Below are positions 32,637 through 40,577 of a stretch of DNA of 42,420 bases, one piece after another. Each line of letters starts with the position of its first letter. Positions within the stretch are counted from its first letter, which is position 1. This stretch comes from Comamonadaceae bacterium (GTDB lineage Bacteria > Pseudomonadota > Gammaproteobacteria > Burkholderiales > Burkholderiaceae_C), in contig JAIXPL010000074.1 in the NCBI GenBank assembly GCA_027486255.1, forward strand, positions 1-42,420, given 5' to 3'. The notes under the pieces are model-generated. The model made no database searches and was not told the DNA's origin. It worked only from the letters and a program-made list of their open reading frames with translations. A program made the translations under genes and the position numbers.

Positions 32637-33828
32637 TATTTACGACGTGGTCGTGGTGGGCGGCGGCCCCGCTGGTGCGACCGCTGCCAATGAACTGGCG
32701 CGGCAAGGCCATTCCGTGCTGCTGCTGGACCGCGCTGGCCGCATCAAGCCCTGCGGCGGCGCCATCCCGCCGCGCCTGATCAAGGACTTTGAGATTCCTG
32801 ACTCGCTGCTGGTGGCCAAGGCGCAGTCCGCGCGCATGGTGGCGCCCTCCAAGCACCATGTGGACATTCCCATCGAAAACGGTTTTGTGGGCATGGTCAA
32901 CCGCGATGAATTTGACGAATGGCTGCGCCAGCGCGCCGCAGAGGGCGGCGCGGTGCGGCAGGTGGGCACCTTCGTCGAGATCACGCAGGATGCCGATGGC
33001 ATGAGCCAGGTGCATTACCTGGCCCGCGCCAAACACACCCGGGCCGAAGGCACGCCCGTGAGCGTGCGGGCGCGCTGCATCATCGGCGCCGACGGCGCGC
33101 GCTCGGAGGTGGCCAGGCAGTGCGTGCCTGGTGCCGACCGGGGCAAGTATGTCTTTGCTTACCACGAGATCGTGCGCGCACCGGCGGTCAAGCCCCAAGG
33201 CTACGACGGCACCCGCTGCGACGTGGTCTATGACGGCCAGCTGTCCCCCGACTTCTACGGCTGGGTGTTCCCCCACGGCGACACCATGAGCATTGGCACC
33301 GGCAGCGCTGACCGCGGATTTTCATTAAGGGGCGCCGTGGCACAGCTGCGCCAGGCCAGCGGCCTGGCCGACACCGAAACCCTGCGCCGCGAAGGCGCCC
33401 CCATTCCCATGAAACCCCTGCCCCGCTGGGACAACGGCCGCGATGTGGTGCTGGCCGGCGATGCTGCGGGCGTGGTGGCTCCGGCCTCGGGCGAGGGCAT
33501 CTACTACGCCATGCTGGGCGGGCAACTGGCTGCGCAAGCCGCACATGCTTTCCTGCGCACGGGTGACGCGCGCGAACTCAAACTCGCCCGACAGCGCTTC
33601 ATGAAAAAGCACGGCACCGTGTTCTGGGTGCTGGGGATGATGCAGTGGTTCTGGTACAGCAGCGACCGCCGGCGCGAACGCTTCGTGAAAATCTGCGAAG
33701 ACCGCGATGTGCAGCAGCTGACCTTCGAGTCCTACATGAACAAGGAACTGGCGCGCAAAAAGCCCATGGCCCATGTGCGCATCTTCTTCAAGGATGTGGC
33801 GCACCTGTTGGGCTTGGCCCGCGTGTGA
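32623..33828 (+). CDS. bchP: Geranylgeranyl reductase
   Basis: FAD-dependent reductase saturating the geranylgeranyl tail of bacteriochlorophyll to phytyl. 401 residues; N-terminal VVVVGGGPAGATAANELA FAD motif, CGGAIPPRLIKDF substrate-side motif, and VLAGDAAGVVAPASGEGI second FAD motif. ATG 32623 lies within the end of the preceding gene (14-base overlap). Confidence 0.96.
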   Translation: MPPPDIYDVVVVGGGPAGATAANELARQGHSVLLLDRAGRIKPCGGAIPPRLIKDFEIPDSLLVAKAQSARMVAPSKHHVDIPIENGFVGMVNRDEFDEWLRQRAAEGGAVRQVGTFVEITQDADGMSQVHYLARAKHTRAEGTPVSVRARCIIGADGARSEVARQCVPGADRGKYVFAYHEIVRAPAVKPQGYDGTRCDVVYDGQLSPDFYGWVFPHGDTMSIGTGSADRGFSLRGAVAQLRQASGLADTETLRREGAPIPMKPLPRWDNGRDVVLAGDAAGVVAPASGEGIYYAMLGGQLAAQAAHAFLRTGDARELKLARQRFMKKHGTVFWVLGMMQWFWYSSDRRRERFVKICEDRDVQQLTFESYMNKELARKKPMAHVRIFFKDVAHLLGLARV

Positions 33829-33840
33829 GGCAGCCCGCGC

Positions 33841-34116
33841 GTGAATGATTTTTGGGCCAGTGGCCTGATGCTCGACGGGATCATCGCCCTGACCGTGCTG
33901 GAGACGGCCGGACTGTGGCTTTACCACCGGCTCACGGGCCGGGGCCTGGCACCCGGGGATTACCTGCTCAACCTGTTGTCTGGTTTATGCCTGATGGCAG
34001 GCATTCGGACGGTGCTCATGGGCGCAGACTGGCGCTGGACCAGCTTGTGCCTTCTGAGCGCAGGCTGCGCCCATGGCGCAGACCTGTGGCTCAGATGGCG
34101 CGCACGGGGTGCCTGA
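33841..34116 (+). CDS. Small membrane protein of unknown function, last gene of the bchG operon
   Basis: 91 residues from a GTG start (MNDFWASGLMLDGIIALTVLE), preceded by GAGG in the bchP stop region (10 bases). Three hydrophobic stretches (about residues 8-27, 39-58 and 64-84) suggest an integral membrane protein. I do not recognise the family. Position 12 bases after bchP suggests co-transcription and a link to pigment synthesis or membrane assembly, but that is inference. Confidence 0.7.
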   Translation: MNDFWASGLMLDGIIALTVLETAGLWLYHRLTGRGLAPGDYLLNLLSGLCLMAGIRTVLMGADWRWTSLCLLSAGCAHGADLWLRWRARGA

Positions 34117-34123
34117 TGAACAA

Positions 34124-34138
34124 GCGCCCCGCAGGCGC
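34124..34138. terminator. Weak hairpin between convergent genes
   Basis: GCGCC-CCGCA-GGCGC lies between the 91-residue membrane protein gene and HiPIP. On the minus strand it is followed by TTGTT, so it may end HiPIP transcription; the T-run is poor. Confidence 0.35.
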
Positions 34139-34144
34139 GAAGGC

Positions 34145-34453
34145 TCAGCCCTTCTTGGCGTAGGCGCTGCACCAGCCGTTGGCCGCAACCTGCTTGGCTC
34201 CAAACAAGGGGCAGCCAGCCCAGGCGTCCGTGGGCTTGCCGGCGTACAGCTGGCAGTTGGCGCATTTTTGTGCAGCGGCGTGCTTGGGGTATTTCTTGGC
34301 GTCCACCTTGGTGGTGTCGTGCACATAACCCAGGGAGATGGCCTGGGCGTCTTTGGGGTCGACCTTGGCTTGGGCCATGGCCTGGGTGGCCAGCACAGCC
34401 GACGAGGCGGTGACAACTTGGCACATGAAGACGCGGCGGTTGGAATTTTTCAT
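34145..34453 (-). CDS. High-potential iron-sulfur protein (HiPIP)
   Basis: Soluble periplasmic [4Fe-4S] electron carrier, in many purple bacteria the direct donor to the PufC tetraheme subunit. The 102-residue precursor begins MKNSNRRVFM with a Tat-type twin-Arg signal, processed near ATQAMA-QAKVD. The four cluster cysteines are Cys64, Cys67, Cys81 and Cys95 (C-x2-C-x13-C-x13-C). ATG 34453 follows GGAAA at 7 bases; earlier in-frame starts lack the signal layout. It is divergent from the hydrolase gene and convergent with the bchG operon. Confidence 0.93.
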   Translation of the reverse strand: MKNSNRRVFMCQVVTASSAVLATQAMAQAKVDPKDAQAISLGYVHDTTKVDAKKYPKHAAAQKCANCQLYAGKPTDAWAGCPLFGAKQVAANGWCSAYAKKG

Positions 34454-34507
34454 AGTTAGATTTCCATGAGGTTGAGAACTTGGAGCTTGTAACGTCAAAG
34501 CACCCGG

Positions 34508-34567
34508 CCTGCAAGCCGCTGGGAAAAGCCGAAGCAGGAGACTCGGATAAGCCTCAGGGCTTGCAGG
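34508..34567 (+). promoter_or_regulatory. Alternative-pairing leader before the hydrolase gene
   Basis: CCTGCAAGCC (34508-34517) is the exact reverse complement of GGCTTGCAGG (34558-34567). The GGCTT part can instead pair with a local AAGCC (34549-34553) around TCAG. The two foldings exclude each other, as in attenuator leaders. Confidence 0.35.
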
Positions 34568-34584
34568 ACAGCGGGCCCTCGCCC

Positions 34585-35607
34585 ATGCGCCCGCCCGGGG
34601 GTCGGACAGGCACAGGGCCTCGCGTCAGTGCGCTGCAGCGTCGCGATTTCTTGCTATGGTCCGTGGTGAGCGGCCTGCTCACCTTGCCCAGGCCGGCTGA
34701 GGCCCAACCCACCGAGCCCTCCATGCCTTCCACCAGCGCCCCCGTCCTCAGTGGCGAACGTGTGACCCTCAGCAGCCAGGGGCAACCGGTGTGCCTGCAC
34801 GTGGCTGGACAGGGACCCGCACTCCTGCTGATCCACAGCGTCAATGCCGCCGCCTCGGCCGCCGAGGTGCGCCCGCTGCATGAGCACTTTCAGCGAACGC
34901 ACACCGTCTTCTCAATAGACCTGCCCGGCTATGGCTGGTCGGACCGCAGCGACCGGGCCTACACGCCAGGCCTGATGACAGCCGCCCTGCACGACGCCCT
35001 GGCACTGATCCGCCAGCGCTGCGGCGAGCGGCCCGTGGACGCGCTGGCCGTGTCGCTGTCCTGCGAATTCCTGGCGCGGGCGGCCTCCGAGGCGCCTGCG
35101 CATTTCCGCAGCCTCGCCCTGGTGAGCCCGACCGGTCTGGGCAGCAAGGACGAGCGGCGTGGCCCGCCCGGCAGCACCTTGGCCATGCCCTGGCTGCTGG
35201 GAACCCTGCGCGGACCTGGCTGGGACGGCCTGCTCTTTCGAGGCCTGACACGGCCGGGCGTGATCCGCTTCTTCCTGAACAAGACCTGGGGCTCGAGCGA
35301 GATTGATGAGCAGCTGTGGCAGGACGCGATCGCCACGTCGCAGCAAGAAGGTGCGCGCCATGCACCGCTGCATTTCCTCTCCGGCGGCCTCTTCAGCCGG
35401 GACATCCAGACCATTTACGAAAGCCTCACCATGCCGGCCTGGCTGTCGCACGGCGTGCGCGGGGATTTCACCGACTACGGTAAAAAAAACCTGCTCGCAT
35501 CCCGACCGAACTGGCGCATGTCGGTGTTTCCCACGGGAGCCATGCCCTACTTCGAAGTGACGCAGGCGTTTTGCGCCCAATACCAGGCATTTCTGGAGTC
35601 GGTATGA
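34585..35607 (+). CDS. Tat-exported alpha/beta hydrolase-fold protein, catalytic His apparently lost
   Basis: About 340 residues from ATG 34585 (an in-frame ATG 34480 only adds low-complexity sequence). A twin-Arg signal SALQRRDFLLWSVVSGLL precedes the alpha/beta hydrolase core. The oxyanion-side motif LLIHSVN, the DLPGYGWSDRS strand-loop and a nucleophile elbow A-V-S157-L-S are present, and Asp294/Asp297 lie at the acid position. Where the family has its C-terminal catalytic His (G-H-x-P-H), this protein has G-A319-M-P-Y-F-E. It is not BchO: location, export signal and elbow differ. The substrate is unknown; a non-enzymatic role is possible. Confidence 0.8.
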   Translation: MRPPGGRTGTGPRVSALQRRDFLLWSVVSGLLTLPRPAEAQPTEPSMPSTSAPVLSGERVTLSSQGQPVCLHVAGQGPALLLIHSVNAAASAAEVRPLHEHFQRTHTVFSIDLPGYGWSDRSDRAYTPGLMTAALHDALALIRQRCGERPVDALAVSLSCEFLARAASEAPAHFRSLALVSPTGLGSKDERRGPPGSTLAMPWLLGTLRGPGWDGLLFRGLTRPGVIRFFLNKTWGSSEIDEQLWQDAIATSQQEGARHAPLHFLSGGLFSRDIQTIYESLTMPAWLSHGVRGDFTDYGKKNLLASRPNWRMSVFPTGAMPYFEVTQAFCAQYQAFLESV

Positions 35608-35633
35608 AGCCGGCTGGATGGCTGGCCGGGCTT
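35607..35633. terminator. Possible bidirectional hairpin
   Basis: AAGCCGG (35607-35613) pairs with CCGGGCTT (35626-35633) with one bulged base, across the ends of two convergent genes. No clear T-run. Confidence 0.3.
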
Positions 35634-35787
35634 AAGGGGTGCGATCGCCAGGCCCTTGTGAGGGATCAGCTGCCTCGCGGGCCTTGTCCGCGCGCGTCTT
35701 GGCCTGCGCTTTCTTCACGTCATGGATTTGCCACAGCGCCCATGCGATGACCAAAATGAAGATGCCCAGCTCGATCCAGATACCCAT
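35632..35787 (-). CDS. 51-residue single-span membrane protein
   Basis: Starts MGIWIELGIFILVIAWALWQ, followed by IHDVKKAQAKTRADKAREA and a polar tail. One N-terminal span, then a positively charged cytoplasmic helix. GGAGT lies about 4 bases upstream of the ATG. I recognise this type as a small conserved protein of Comamonadaceae, of unknown function. It is divergent from the DUF3422 gene (78 bases between starts). Confidence 0.75.
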   Translation of the reverse strand: MGIWIELGIFILVIAWALWQIHDVKKAQAKTRADKAREAADPSQGPGDRTP

Positions 35788-35865
35788 GTCCGACTCCTTG
35801 GCCGGCTACCGCCGGAACGCGCAATTCTTTCACGGCTCGCCCTGCCCCGCCCCGAGGACCCGCCC

Positions 35866-37206
35866 ATGAGCGACACCCTGACCGGCCCCACGTCCGAACA
35901 GACCCTGCTGCCCCAGGACCATGCGCTGCGCGAGGTGCTGCACAACGAGGTGCATGCCCGCCCCACAGCCCGCATCCGACTGCCCGCCCTGGTGATTTAC
36001 GTGGCCGTGCTCAACGAAGGGGTGAGCCGCGAAACGGAAAGCGAGCACCTGCGGCGCCTGCCCGGGCAGGAGCACCTGGGCGCGGAAAAGCTCACCGGCA
36101 ACTTCCTGCGCCTGCGCTTTGCCACGCACACCGTGAAATGGGAGCGCCACACGGAGTTCACGCGCTACTCCATCGTGCAGCATCTTCCTGAGGACGCCTA
36201 TCTGGGCGCCAACCAGCCTGACCTGATGTCCGAGCTGGTGGTGCCGCGCGCCTGGCTGGCGGGGATCCCGGGACGCACCATCGCAGCCGTGCAACTGGCC
36301 ATGGCACACGGCGATCCCAGCAAACCCGAAGAAACGCTGGCTCTGGCCCGCCAATGGTTCGGCGACGGGCCGGTGGTGGCTTCGATGATGGGCACCAACG
36401 GCCATTCATGGGCCGTGAGCGACTTCATGATTCGGGCAGATGGCTTTGAGCGCATGCTGGTGGTGGCGCCTTCAGGCATGTCGCCCGAACGGGCGGGGCG
36501 CATTTCACAGCGCCTGCTGGAGGTGGAGACCTACCGGCTGATGGCGCTGCAGGGGCTGCCGGTGGCCAAGCAGCTCGGGCCTGAACTCGGGCGGGCCGAG
36601 CACCAGTTGCTGGACATCACCGGACGGCTCGAGGGCAAGCAAACCTCCGACGAAGAACTGCTGGACCAGCTGGTGTCGCTGGCCACCCGCGTGGAGCGGG
36701 CCACGGCGGAACATGACTTTCGCTTCTCGGCCACGCGCGCCTACGACGCCCTGGTGGCGCAGCGCCTGACGGAGCTGCGCGAGCGTCCCATCAGCGGCAC
36801 GCAGACCATCGGCGAATTCATGCGCAAGCGCCTGTCGCCGGCCATCGCCACAGTGGCCGCCACCTCGCAGCGGCTCGATTCCCTGGCCGAGCGCATCTCG
36901 CGCACCAGTGGCCTGCTGCGCACACGCGTAGACATTGCCACCGAGGAGCAGAACCGTCAGCTGCTGGAAAAACTCACGCGTGGGCAAGAACTGCAGCTGC
37001 GCATGCAAACCACGGTGGAGGGCCTCTCGATTGCGGCCATCACCTATTACGTGATCAGCCTGCTGCTCTACGCCGCCAAGGCCGCGAAGGCAGCAGGCGC
37101 GCCCCTCAACCCTGAAGTGGCCGTGGGCGCCGCCGTGCCGCTGGTGCTGTGGGGCGTGTGGCGCATGACGCAGCGCATTCACCACGCGCTGCGCAAGGCC
37201 GACTGA
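35866..37206 (+). CDS. DUF3422 family protein
   Basis: 446 residues from ATG 35866 (MSDTLTGPTSEQ). Contains the DUF3422 opening HALREVLHNEVHARP, a middle helical region, and two C-terminal membrane spans (around residues 385-405 and 418-433) separated by a short loop, ending RMTQRIHHALRK. The function of the family is unknown. The coding end lies 10 bases from the convergent gene at 37217. Confidence 0.88.
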   Translation: MSDTLTGPTSEQTLLPQDHALREVLHNEVHARPTARIRLPALVIYVAVLNEGVSRETESEHLRRLPGQEHLGAEKLTGNFLRLRFATHTVKWERHTEFTRYSIVQHLPEDAYLGANQPDLMSELVVPRAWLAGIPGRTIAAVQLAMAHGDPSKPEETLALARQWFGDGPVVASMMGTNGHSWAVSDFMIRADGFERMLVVAPSGMSPERAGRISQRLLEVETYRLMALQGLPVAKQLGPELGRAEHQLLDITGRLEGKQTSDEELLDQLVSLATRVERATAEHDFRFSATRAYDALVAQRLTELRERPISGTQTIGEFMRKRLSPAIATVAATSQRLDSLAERISRTSGLLRTRVDIATEEQNRQLLEKLTRGQELQLRMQTTVEGLSIAAITYYVISLLLYAAKAAKAAGAPLNPEVAVGAAVPLVLWGVWRMTQRIHHALRKAD

Positions 37207-37216
37207 GGCCCGGGTT

Positions 37217-37729
37217 TCAGGCCGGACTCAGGCGCAGCCGCGCATCGCGCAGGCAGTCTTGCGCCCAGTCAGCGGGCGCGGCCTCGCGCCAGAGGTGCGC
37301 GCGCGCAGGACGGTCATCGAACGCGCCGGCCACGCCCCGCGCCGACAGGGCGCGATGCAGGTCAGCAGCGAGCTCACGCGAGACCCCGAACAGGCTCCAT
37401 TGGCGGCCCTGGGCGCGCAGCCTGACGCTGTGGCCATAGCGGCCGCACTCGTTCTCAAAACCCTGCACCTCGTCCAGCGCAATGCGCTGAACACCCTGCA
37501 GCCCGGCGCTGAGCATCAGCACCGCCTGGTCAGTGACCGCCCAGACGCCACGGCCCGAACCCACGATGCGGCCCACCACATAACCTTGCAGGGTCTCGGT
37601 GGAGCTCATCTTTTGCCGCAGGGCATCGACATCGGGTGTGTTGAGCTTCTGCAGGGCATAAGGGTTGTGTCCTTCGATGAAGATTTCAGCGAGGTCGTTG
37701 CCGTGGATGAAGCTGTTGAGGAAACTCAT
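37217..37729 (-). CDS. Hypothetical protein, possibly PH-like
   Basis: 170 residues starting MSFLNSFIHGNDLAEIFIEG. A beta-rich middle (GVWAVTDQAVLMLSAGLQG then RIALDEVQGFENECGRYGHSV) resembles bacterial PH-like domains; no signal or span. Start overlaps the stop of the upstream 62-residue gene (ATGA), so the two are one transcription unit. Function not known. Confidence 0.75.
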   Translation of the reverse strand: MSFLNSFIHGNDLAEIFIEGHNPYALQKLNTPDVDALRQKMSSTETLQGYVVGRIVGSGRGVWAVTDQAVLMLSAGLQGVQRIALDEVQGFENECGRYGHSVRLRAQGRQWSLFGVSRELAADLHRALSARGVAGAFDDRPARAHLWREAAPADWAQDCLRDARLRLSPA

Positions 37730-37914
37730 GAAGACTCTTGTGAAGAAGTGGATGAAGAAATGGAAGGAGCGGCGGAAGGATCTCGGGATCCAGGCGCCGG
37801 CTCATCAGTAGGAGGGCGGCACATTTTTTCGCCGTCCCAGAGCTGGCCGCACCAACACCGGCCTTGTGGATCTATGAGGCACATGCCCGTGCCGCAGCAA
37901 CGTGGGTCGTCCAT
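37726..37914 (-). CDS. Small cysteine-rich protein
   Basis: 62 residues from ATG 37914 (GTG 37920 is an alternative with a closer AAGGGA site). The N-terminal half MDDPRCCGTGMCLIDPQGR then CWCGQLWDGEKMC has six cysteines in a pattern suggesting a small metal-binding fold. The C-terminal half is low-complexity Pro/Ser. I recognise this kind of protein in Comamonadaceae; no function is known to me. Confidence 0.7.
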   Translation of the reverse strand: MDDPRCCGTGMCLIDPQGRCWCGQLWDGEKMCRPPTDEPAPGSRDPSAAPSISSSTSSQESS

Positions 37915-37920
37915 GTTCAC

Positions 37921-38130
37921 ATGGTCCCTTGTTGGTCAGCGCCGTTGAGCAAAGCCACCGGAATGCAGCGCTCGCCATCCCGGCGCGTTCGGATTTGATT
38001 CATGCAGGACCCATAGTGACTGACTAGTTTTGAATGTAACCGAACAGTCATAAACCTACGGATGTGCGGGACAGTACTTGAGTTGCGCGCCTGGCGGGCG
38101 CAGGTCGTCAGGCGCGCAGAAACGGCCAGC
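37921..38130. other. Intergenic stretch without a supported gene
   Basis: Between the cysteine-rich gene and the terminator above. Open frames here have no recognisable product. The AT-richer part (38000-38055) is the likely place for the promoter of the two small minus-strand genes, but I see no clear -35/-10 pair. Confidence 0.4.
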
Positions 38131-38169
38131 CCCAAAACAAACCGCCGGCTTGCATGGCAAGCCGGCGGT
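38131..38169 (-). terminator. Intrinsic terminator of the Bug-family gene
   Basis: A perfect 13-bp stem (38141-38153 with 38157-38169; GC-rich ACCGCCGGCTTGC arm) with a 3-base loop, followed on the minus strand by TTTGTTTTGGG. 23 bases after the stop at 38193. Confidence 0.9.
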
Positions 38170-38192
38170 AGGGGGTGAACGGGCTCAGGGGC

Positions 38193-39146
38193 TTATTCAG
38201 TGATGTTGTTGTCCTTGATGAACCGGGTCCAGGTGGCCATCTGCTTTTCAACGAAAGGCTTGAAAACCTCCGGCCCGCCCGAGATGATGTCGATGCCCTG
38301 GGTGCTGAGCTTTTGCGCCACCTCTGGCGTGCGCAGGGCCTTGCCCAGCGCATCGTTAAAGCGCGAGACGATGGCTGGCGGGATCTTGGCCGGGCCAATC
38401 ACGCCCCACCAGGCAGGTGCATCAAAACCGGGGAATCCGCTTTCGGCGATGGTGGGCACGTCGGGCATCTGGCGCGAGCGCTTGCTGGTGGTCACCACCA
38501 GGGGCTTGACGTTGCCGGTATCCACATGGGGCTTGACCAGGAAGATCGAGCCCACAGCCAGCGGTACATGGCCGCCGACCGCATCGGTCATGAGCGGACC
38601 ACCGCCCCGGTAGGGCACGTGGGTCCATTCGAAGCCTGCCGACTTGGCCAGCGAGGCCATGGCCAGGTGGCCCAGGCTGCCCGAACCGATGGAGCCGTAG
38701 CTGTTCTTCTGCTTGGCCCTGGCGGCATCGACCAATTGCGCAAAGCTGGTGATGGGCGAGCCCTTGCTGGCCGCCAGCACCATGGGCGCCGTGCCAATGA
38801 GGTTGATGTGCTCCAGATCCCTGAGGGTGTCAAAGGGCATGCTGGGCTTGAGGCCCGGGTTGACGCCATGCGTGTCGAACACCACCCCGAAGGTGTAGCC
38901 ATCGGGTGCGGCGCGCACCACGGCTTGGGTACCGATGACACCGGAGGCGCCACCGATGTTTTCCACCACCACGCTCTGGTTGAGTTGCACACGCAGTGCA
39001 TCCGCCAGAATGCGCGCCACCTGGTCGACCGAGCCGCCGGGCGGGAACACGGCGATCAGGCGAATCGGCTTGGCGGCAGGCCAGTCCTGCGCGAGCCCCA
39101 GGCTCGCCGAGAAGGCGGCCACGGCCGCCACGATCCATTTCTTCAT
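38193..39146 (-). CDS. Bug-family (TctC) tripartite tricarboxylate transporter substrate-binding protein
   Basis: Periplasmic solute-binding protein, 317 residues from ATG 39146 with a Sec signal MKKWIVAAVAAFSASLGLA. Family features: PIRLIAVFPPGGSVDQVAR, VVVENIGGASGVIGTQAV and PAWWGVIGPAKIP. Bug genes are very numerous in Burkholderiales and often lack nearby transporter genes, as here. The ligand (a carboxylate) is unknown. An ATG at 39176 would spoil the signal peptide. Confidence 0.93.
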   Translation of the reverse strand: MKKWIVAAVAAFSASLGLAQDWPAAKPIRLIAVFPPGGSVDQVARILADALRVQLNQSVVVENIGGASGVIGTQAVVRAAPDGYTFGVVFDTHGVNPGLKPSMPFDTLRDLEHINLIGTAPMVLAASKGSPITSFAQLVDAARAKQKNSYGSIGSGSLGHLAMASLAKSAGFEWTHVPYRGGGPLMTDAVGGHVPLAVGSIFLVKPHVDTGNVKPLVVTTSKRSRQMPDVPTIAESGFPGFDAPAWWGVIGPAKIPPAIVSRFNDALGKALRTPEVAQKLSTQGIDIISGGPEVFKPFVEKQMATWTRFIKDNNITE

Positions 39147-39267
39147 GATGATCCGTTCGTCCAAAAAAGGCGCCATCGTAAGAAGGGAACACGGGCCCTG
39201 TCATTTGTGGTTACCCTTACGCCCTCGTTCAGTGGGGTCATGCCCCCTTCACCACGATTTGCAAGCC

Positions 39268-40251
39268 ATGACACAGACCTCTCGTCCCAAAATCGTCGTG
39301 CTCGACGACTACGAACAAGCCTTCACCCAATCGACCGCCTGGCAGCATCTGCGCGAGCGTGTCGAGCTCACCATCTGCACCCAGCCCCTGCGAGGTGCGG
39401 CCTTGCTCGAATGCATCCACGACGCCCAGGCCTTGGTGCTCATGCGTGACCGCACCCCCCTGAGGGCCGAACTGATCGCCCAACTGCCCCAGCTCAAACT
39501 GGTGGTGTTCACCGGTAACCGCAACCTGGCTCTGGATGTGCAGGCCCTGGCCGCACGCGGCATCCCGGTCTGCCACACGGGCTGGGGGCCCTCCAAGGAC
39601 AGCACGGCCGAACTCACCTGGGCCATGGTGATGGCGGCCCACAAGCGCCTGCTAGAGAACAACCATGCCATGGCAAAGGGCCAGTGGCGCTCGCCACACG
39701 CGCTGCTGCCCGTGCTCAAGGGCGAGACCCTGGGCGTGATCGGCCTGGGTGACATCGGTGGCCGGGTCGCCCGCTACGCCCAAGCCTTTGGCATGCGGGT
39801 GCTGGCCTGGAGCCCGCGCATGACCGCTGAACGCGCGCAGGCACAGGGCGCCAGCTTCGTGGAGCTTGACACCCTGCTGGCCGAATCGAAGATCGTGAGC
39901 CTGCACCTGGTGGCCACACCGCAGACCCAAGGCTTGATCGATGCCCAGAAACTCGCCCGCATGCGCCCAGACAGCATCCTGGTGAACACCTCGCGCTCGA
40001 CCCTGGTGCGCACCGCCGACCTGGTGCAGGCCCTCCAGCAAGGTCGGCCCGGCCAGGCGGCCCTGGACGTGTTCGACCTCGAGCCCCTGCCCCAGGACGA
40101 CCCGCTGCGCCAGCTGCCGCAAGTGCTGCTCACACCGCACCTGGGCTTTGTGGCAGCCCCCGTGTTCGAGGGCTTCGTGGACGATGCGCACGAAACCATC
40201 AGTGCATGGCTGCAAGGGCAGCCCTTGCCGCGCGTGCTGAGCGGCAGCTGA
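39268..40251 (+). CDS. D-2-hydroxyacid dehydrogenase (NAD-dependent)
   Basis: 327 residues of the D-isomer-specific 2-hydroxyacid dehydrogenase family, close to phosphoglycerate/glyoxylate reductase-like members. Nucleotide motif LGVIGLGDIGGRVARYAQ; catalytic Arg in NTSRSTLVRTADL, Glu in DVFDLEPLP and His in LTPHLGF. ATG 39268 gives MTQTSRPKIVVLDDYEQ. Divergent from the Bug gene (121 bases). The substrate is not determinable from sequence. Confidence 0.92.
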   Translation: MTQTSRPKIVVLDDYEQAFTQSTAWQHLRERVELTICTQPLRGAALLECIHDAQALVLMRDRTPLRAELIAQLPQLKLVVFTGNRNLALDVQALAARGIPVCHTGWGPSKDSTAELTWAMVMAAHKRLLENNHAMAKGQWRSPHALLPVLKGETLGVIGLGDIGGRVARYAQAFGMRVLAWSPRMTAERAQAQGASFVELDTLLAESKIVSLHLVATPQTQGLIDAQKLARMRPDSILVNTSRSTLVRTADLVQALQQGRPGQAALDVFDLEPLPQDDPLRQLPQVLLTPHLGFVAAPVFEGFVDDAHETISAWLQGQPLPRVLSGS

Positions 40252-40350
40252 GCCGGGAAGCGCATGCATGAACCGCCCTCTTCCAAGGTGGCACTGGCCA
40301 CAGGACGGCTAAAGGGCGGCTTCAGGGTGGCCAGATGAAGTCCAGACCAG

Positions 40351-40385
40351 AAAAAAGCACCTAGGCATTTCTGCGCTAAGTGCTT
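40351..40385 (-). terminator. Intrinsic terminator after tRNA-Cys
   Basis: A 10-bp stem with one G-U pair (40376-40385 with 40355-40364) followed on the minus strand by six T. Ten bases after the tRNA-Cys CCA end. Confidence 0.8.
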
Positions 40386-40394
40386 GCTTTCATT

Positions 40395-40468
40395 TGGAGG
40401 CGCGGGCCGGAGTCGAACCGACCTACACGGATTTGCAATCCGGTGCATAACCGCTTTGCTACCGCGCC
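40395..40468 (-). tRNA. tRNA-Cys (GCA)
   Basis: 74 bases including encoded CCA. Acceptor GGCGCGG/CCGCGCC, anticodon loop TTGCAAA (anticodon GCA), T-arm GTCGG-TTCGACT-CCGGC. The 27-43 anticodon-stem position is a C-U mismatch, otherwise canonical. Confidence 0.96.
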
Positions 40469-40540
40469 TTGACTGGCACACCAAGGGGAGTGCACCCTCG
40501 GTATTCGGGGTGACCATCCAAAGACGAGCACCGCGAATAG

Positions 40541-40572
40541 AAAAGGACAGCATGTTGAAGTGCTGCCCTTTT
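40541..40572 (-). terminator. Hairpin between tRNA-Gly and tRNA-Cys
   Basis: AAAAGGACAGCA (40541-40552) pairs with TGCTGCCCTTTT (40561-40572) with one mismatch; on the minus strand the stem ends in TTTT followed by CTATT. Likely ends or processes the tRNA-Gly transcript. Confidence 0.6.
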
Positions 40573-40577
40573 GAATT

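Noticed and set aside
34585-35607. BchO (Mg-chelatase-linked hydrolase)
   Set aside because: BchO normally sits with bchI and bchD and is not Tat-exported; elbow and terminal motifs differ. No bchI or bchD here.
37917-38135. 72-codon minus-strand frame upstream of the cysteine-rich gene
   Set aside because: No ribosome site, no recognisable product, and it occupies the probable promoter region.
38400-39146. A complete tripartite transporter operon
   Set aside because: Only the binding protein is present; no membrane subunits (TctA/TctB) flank it.
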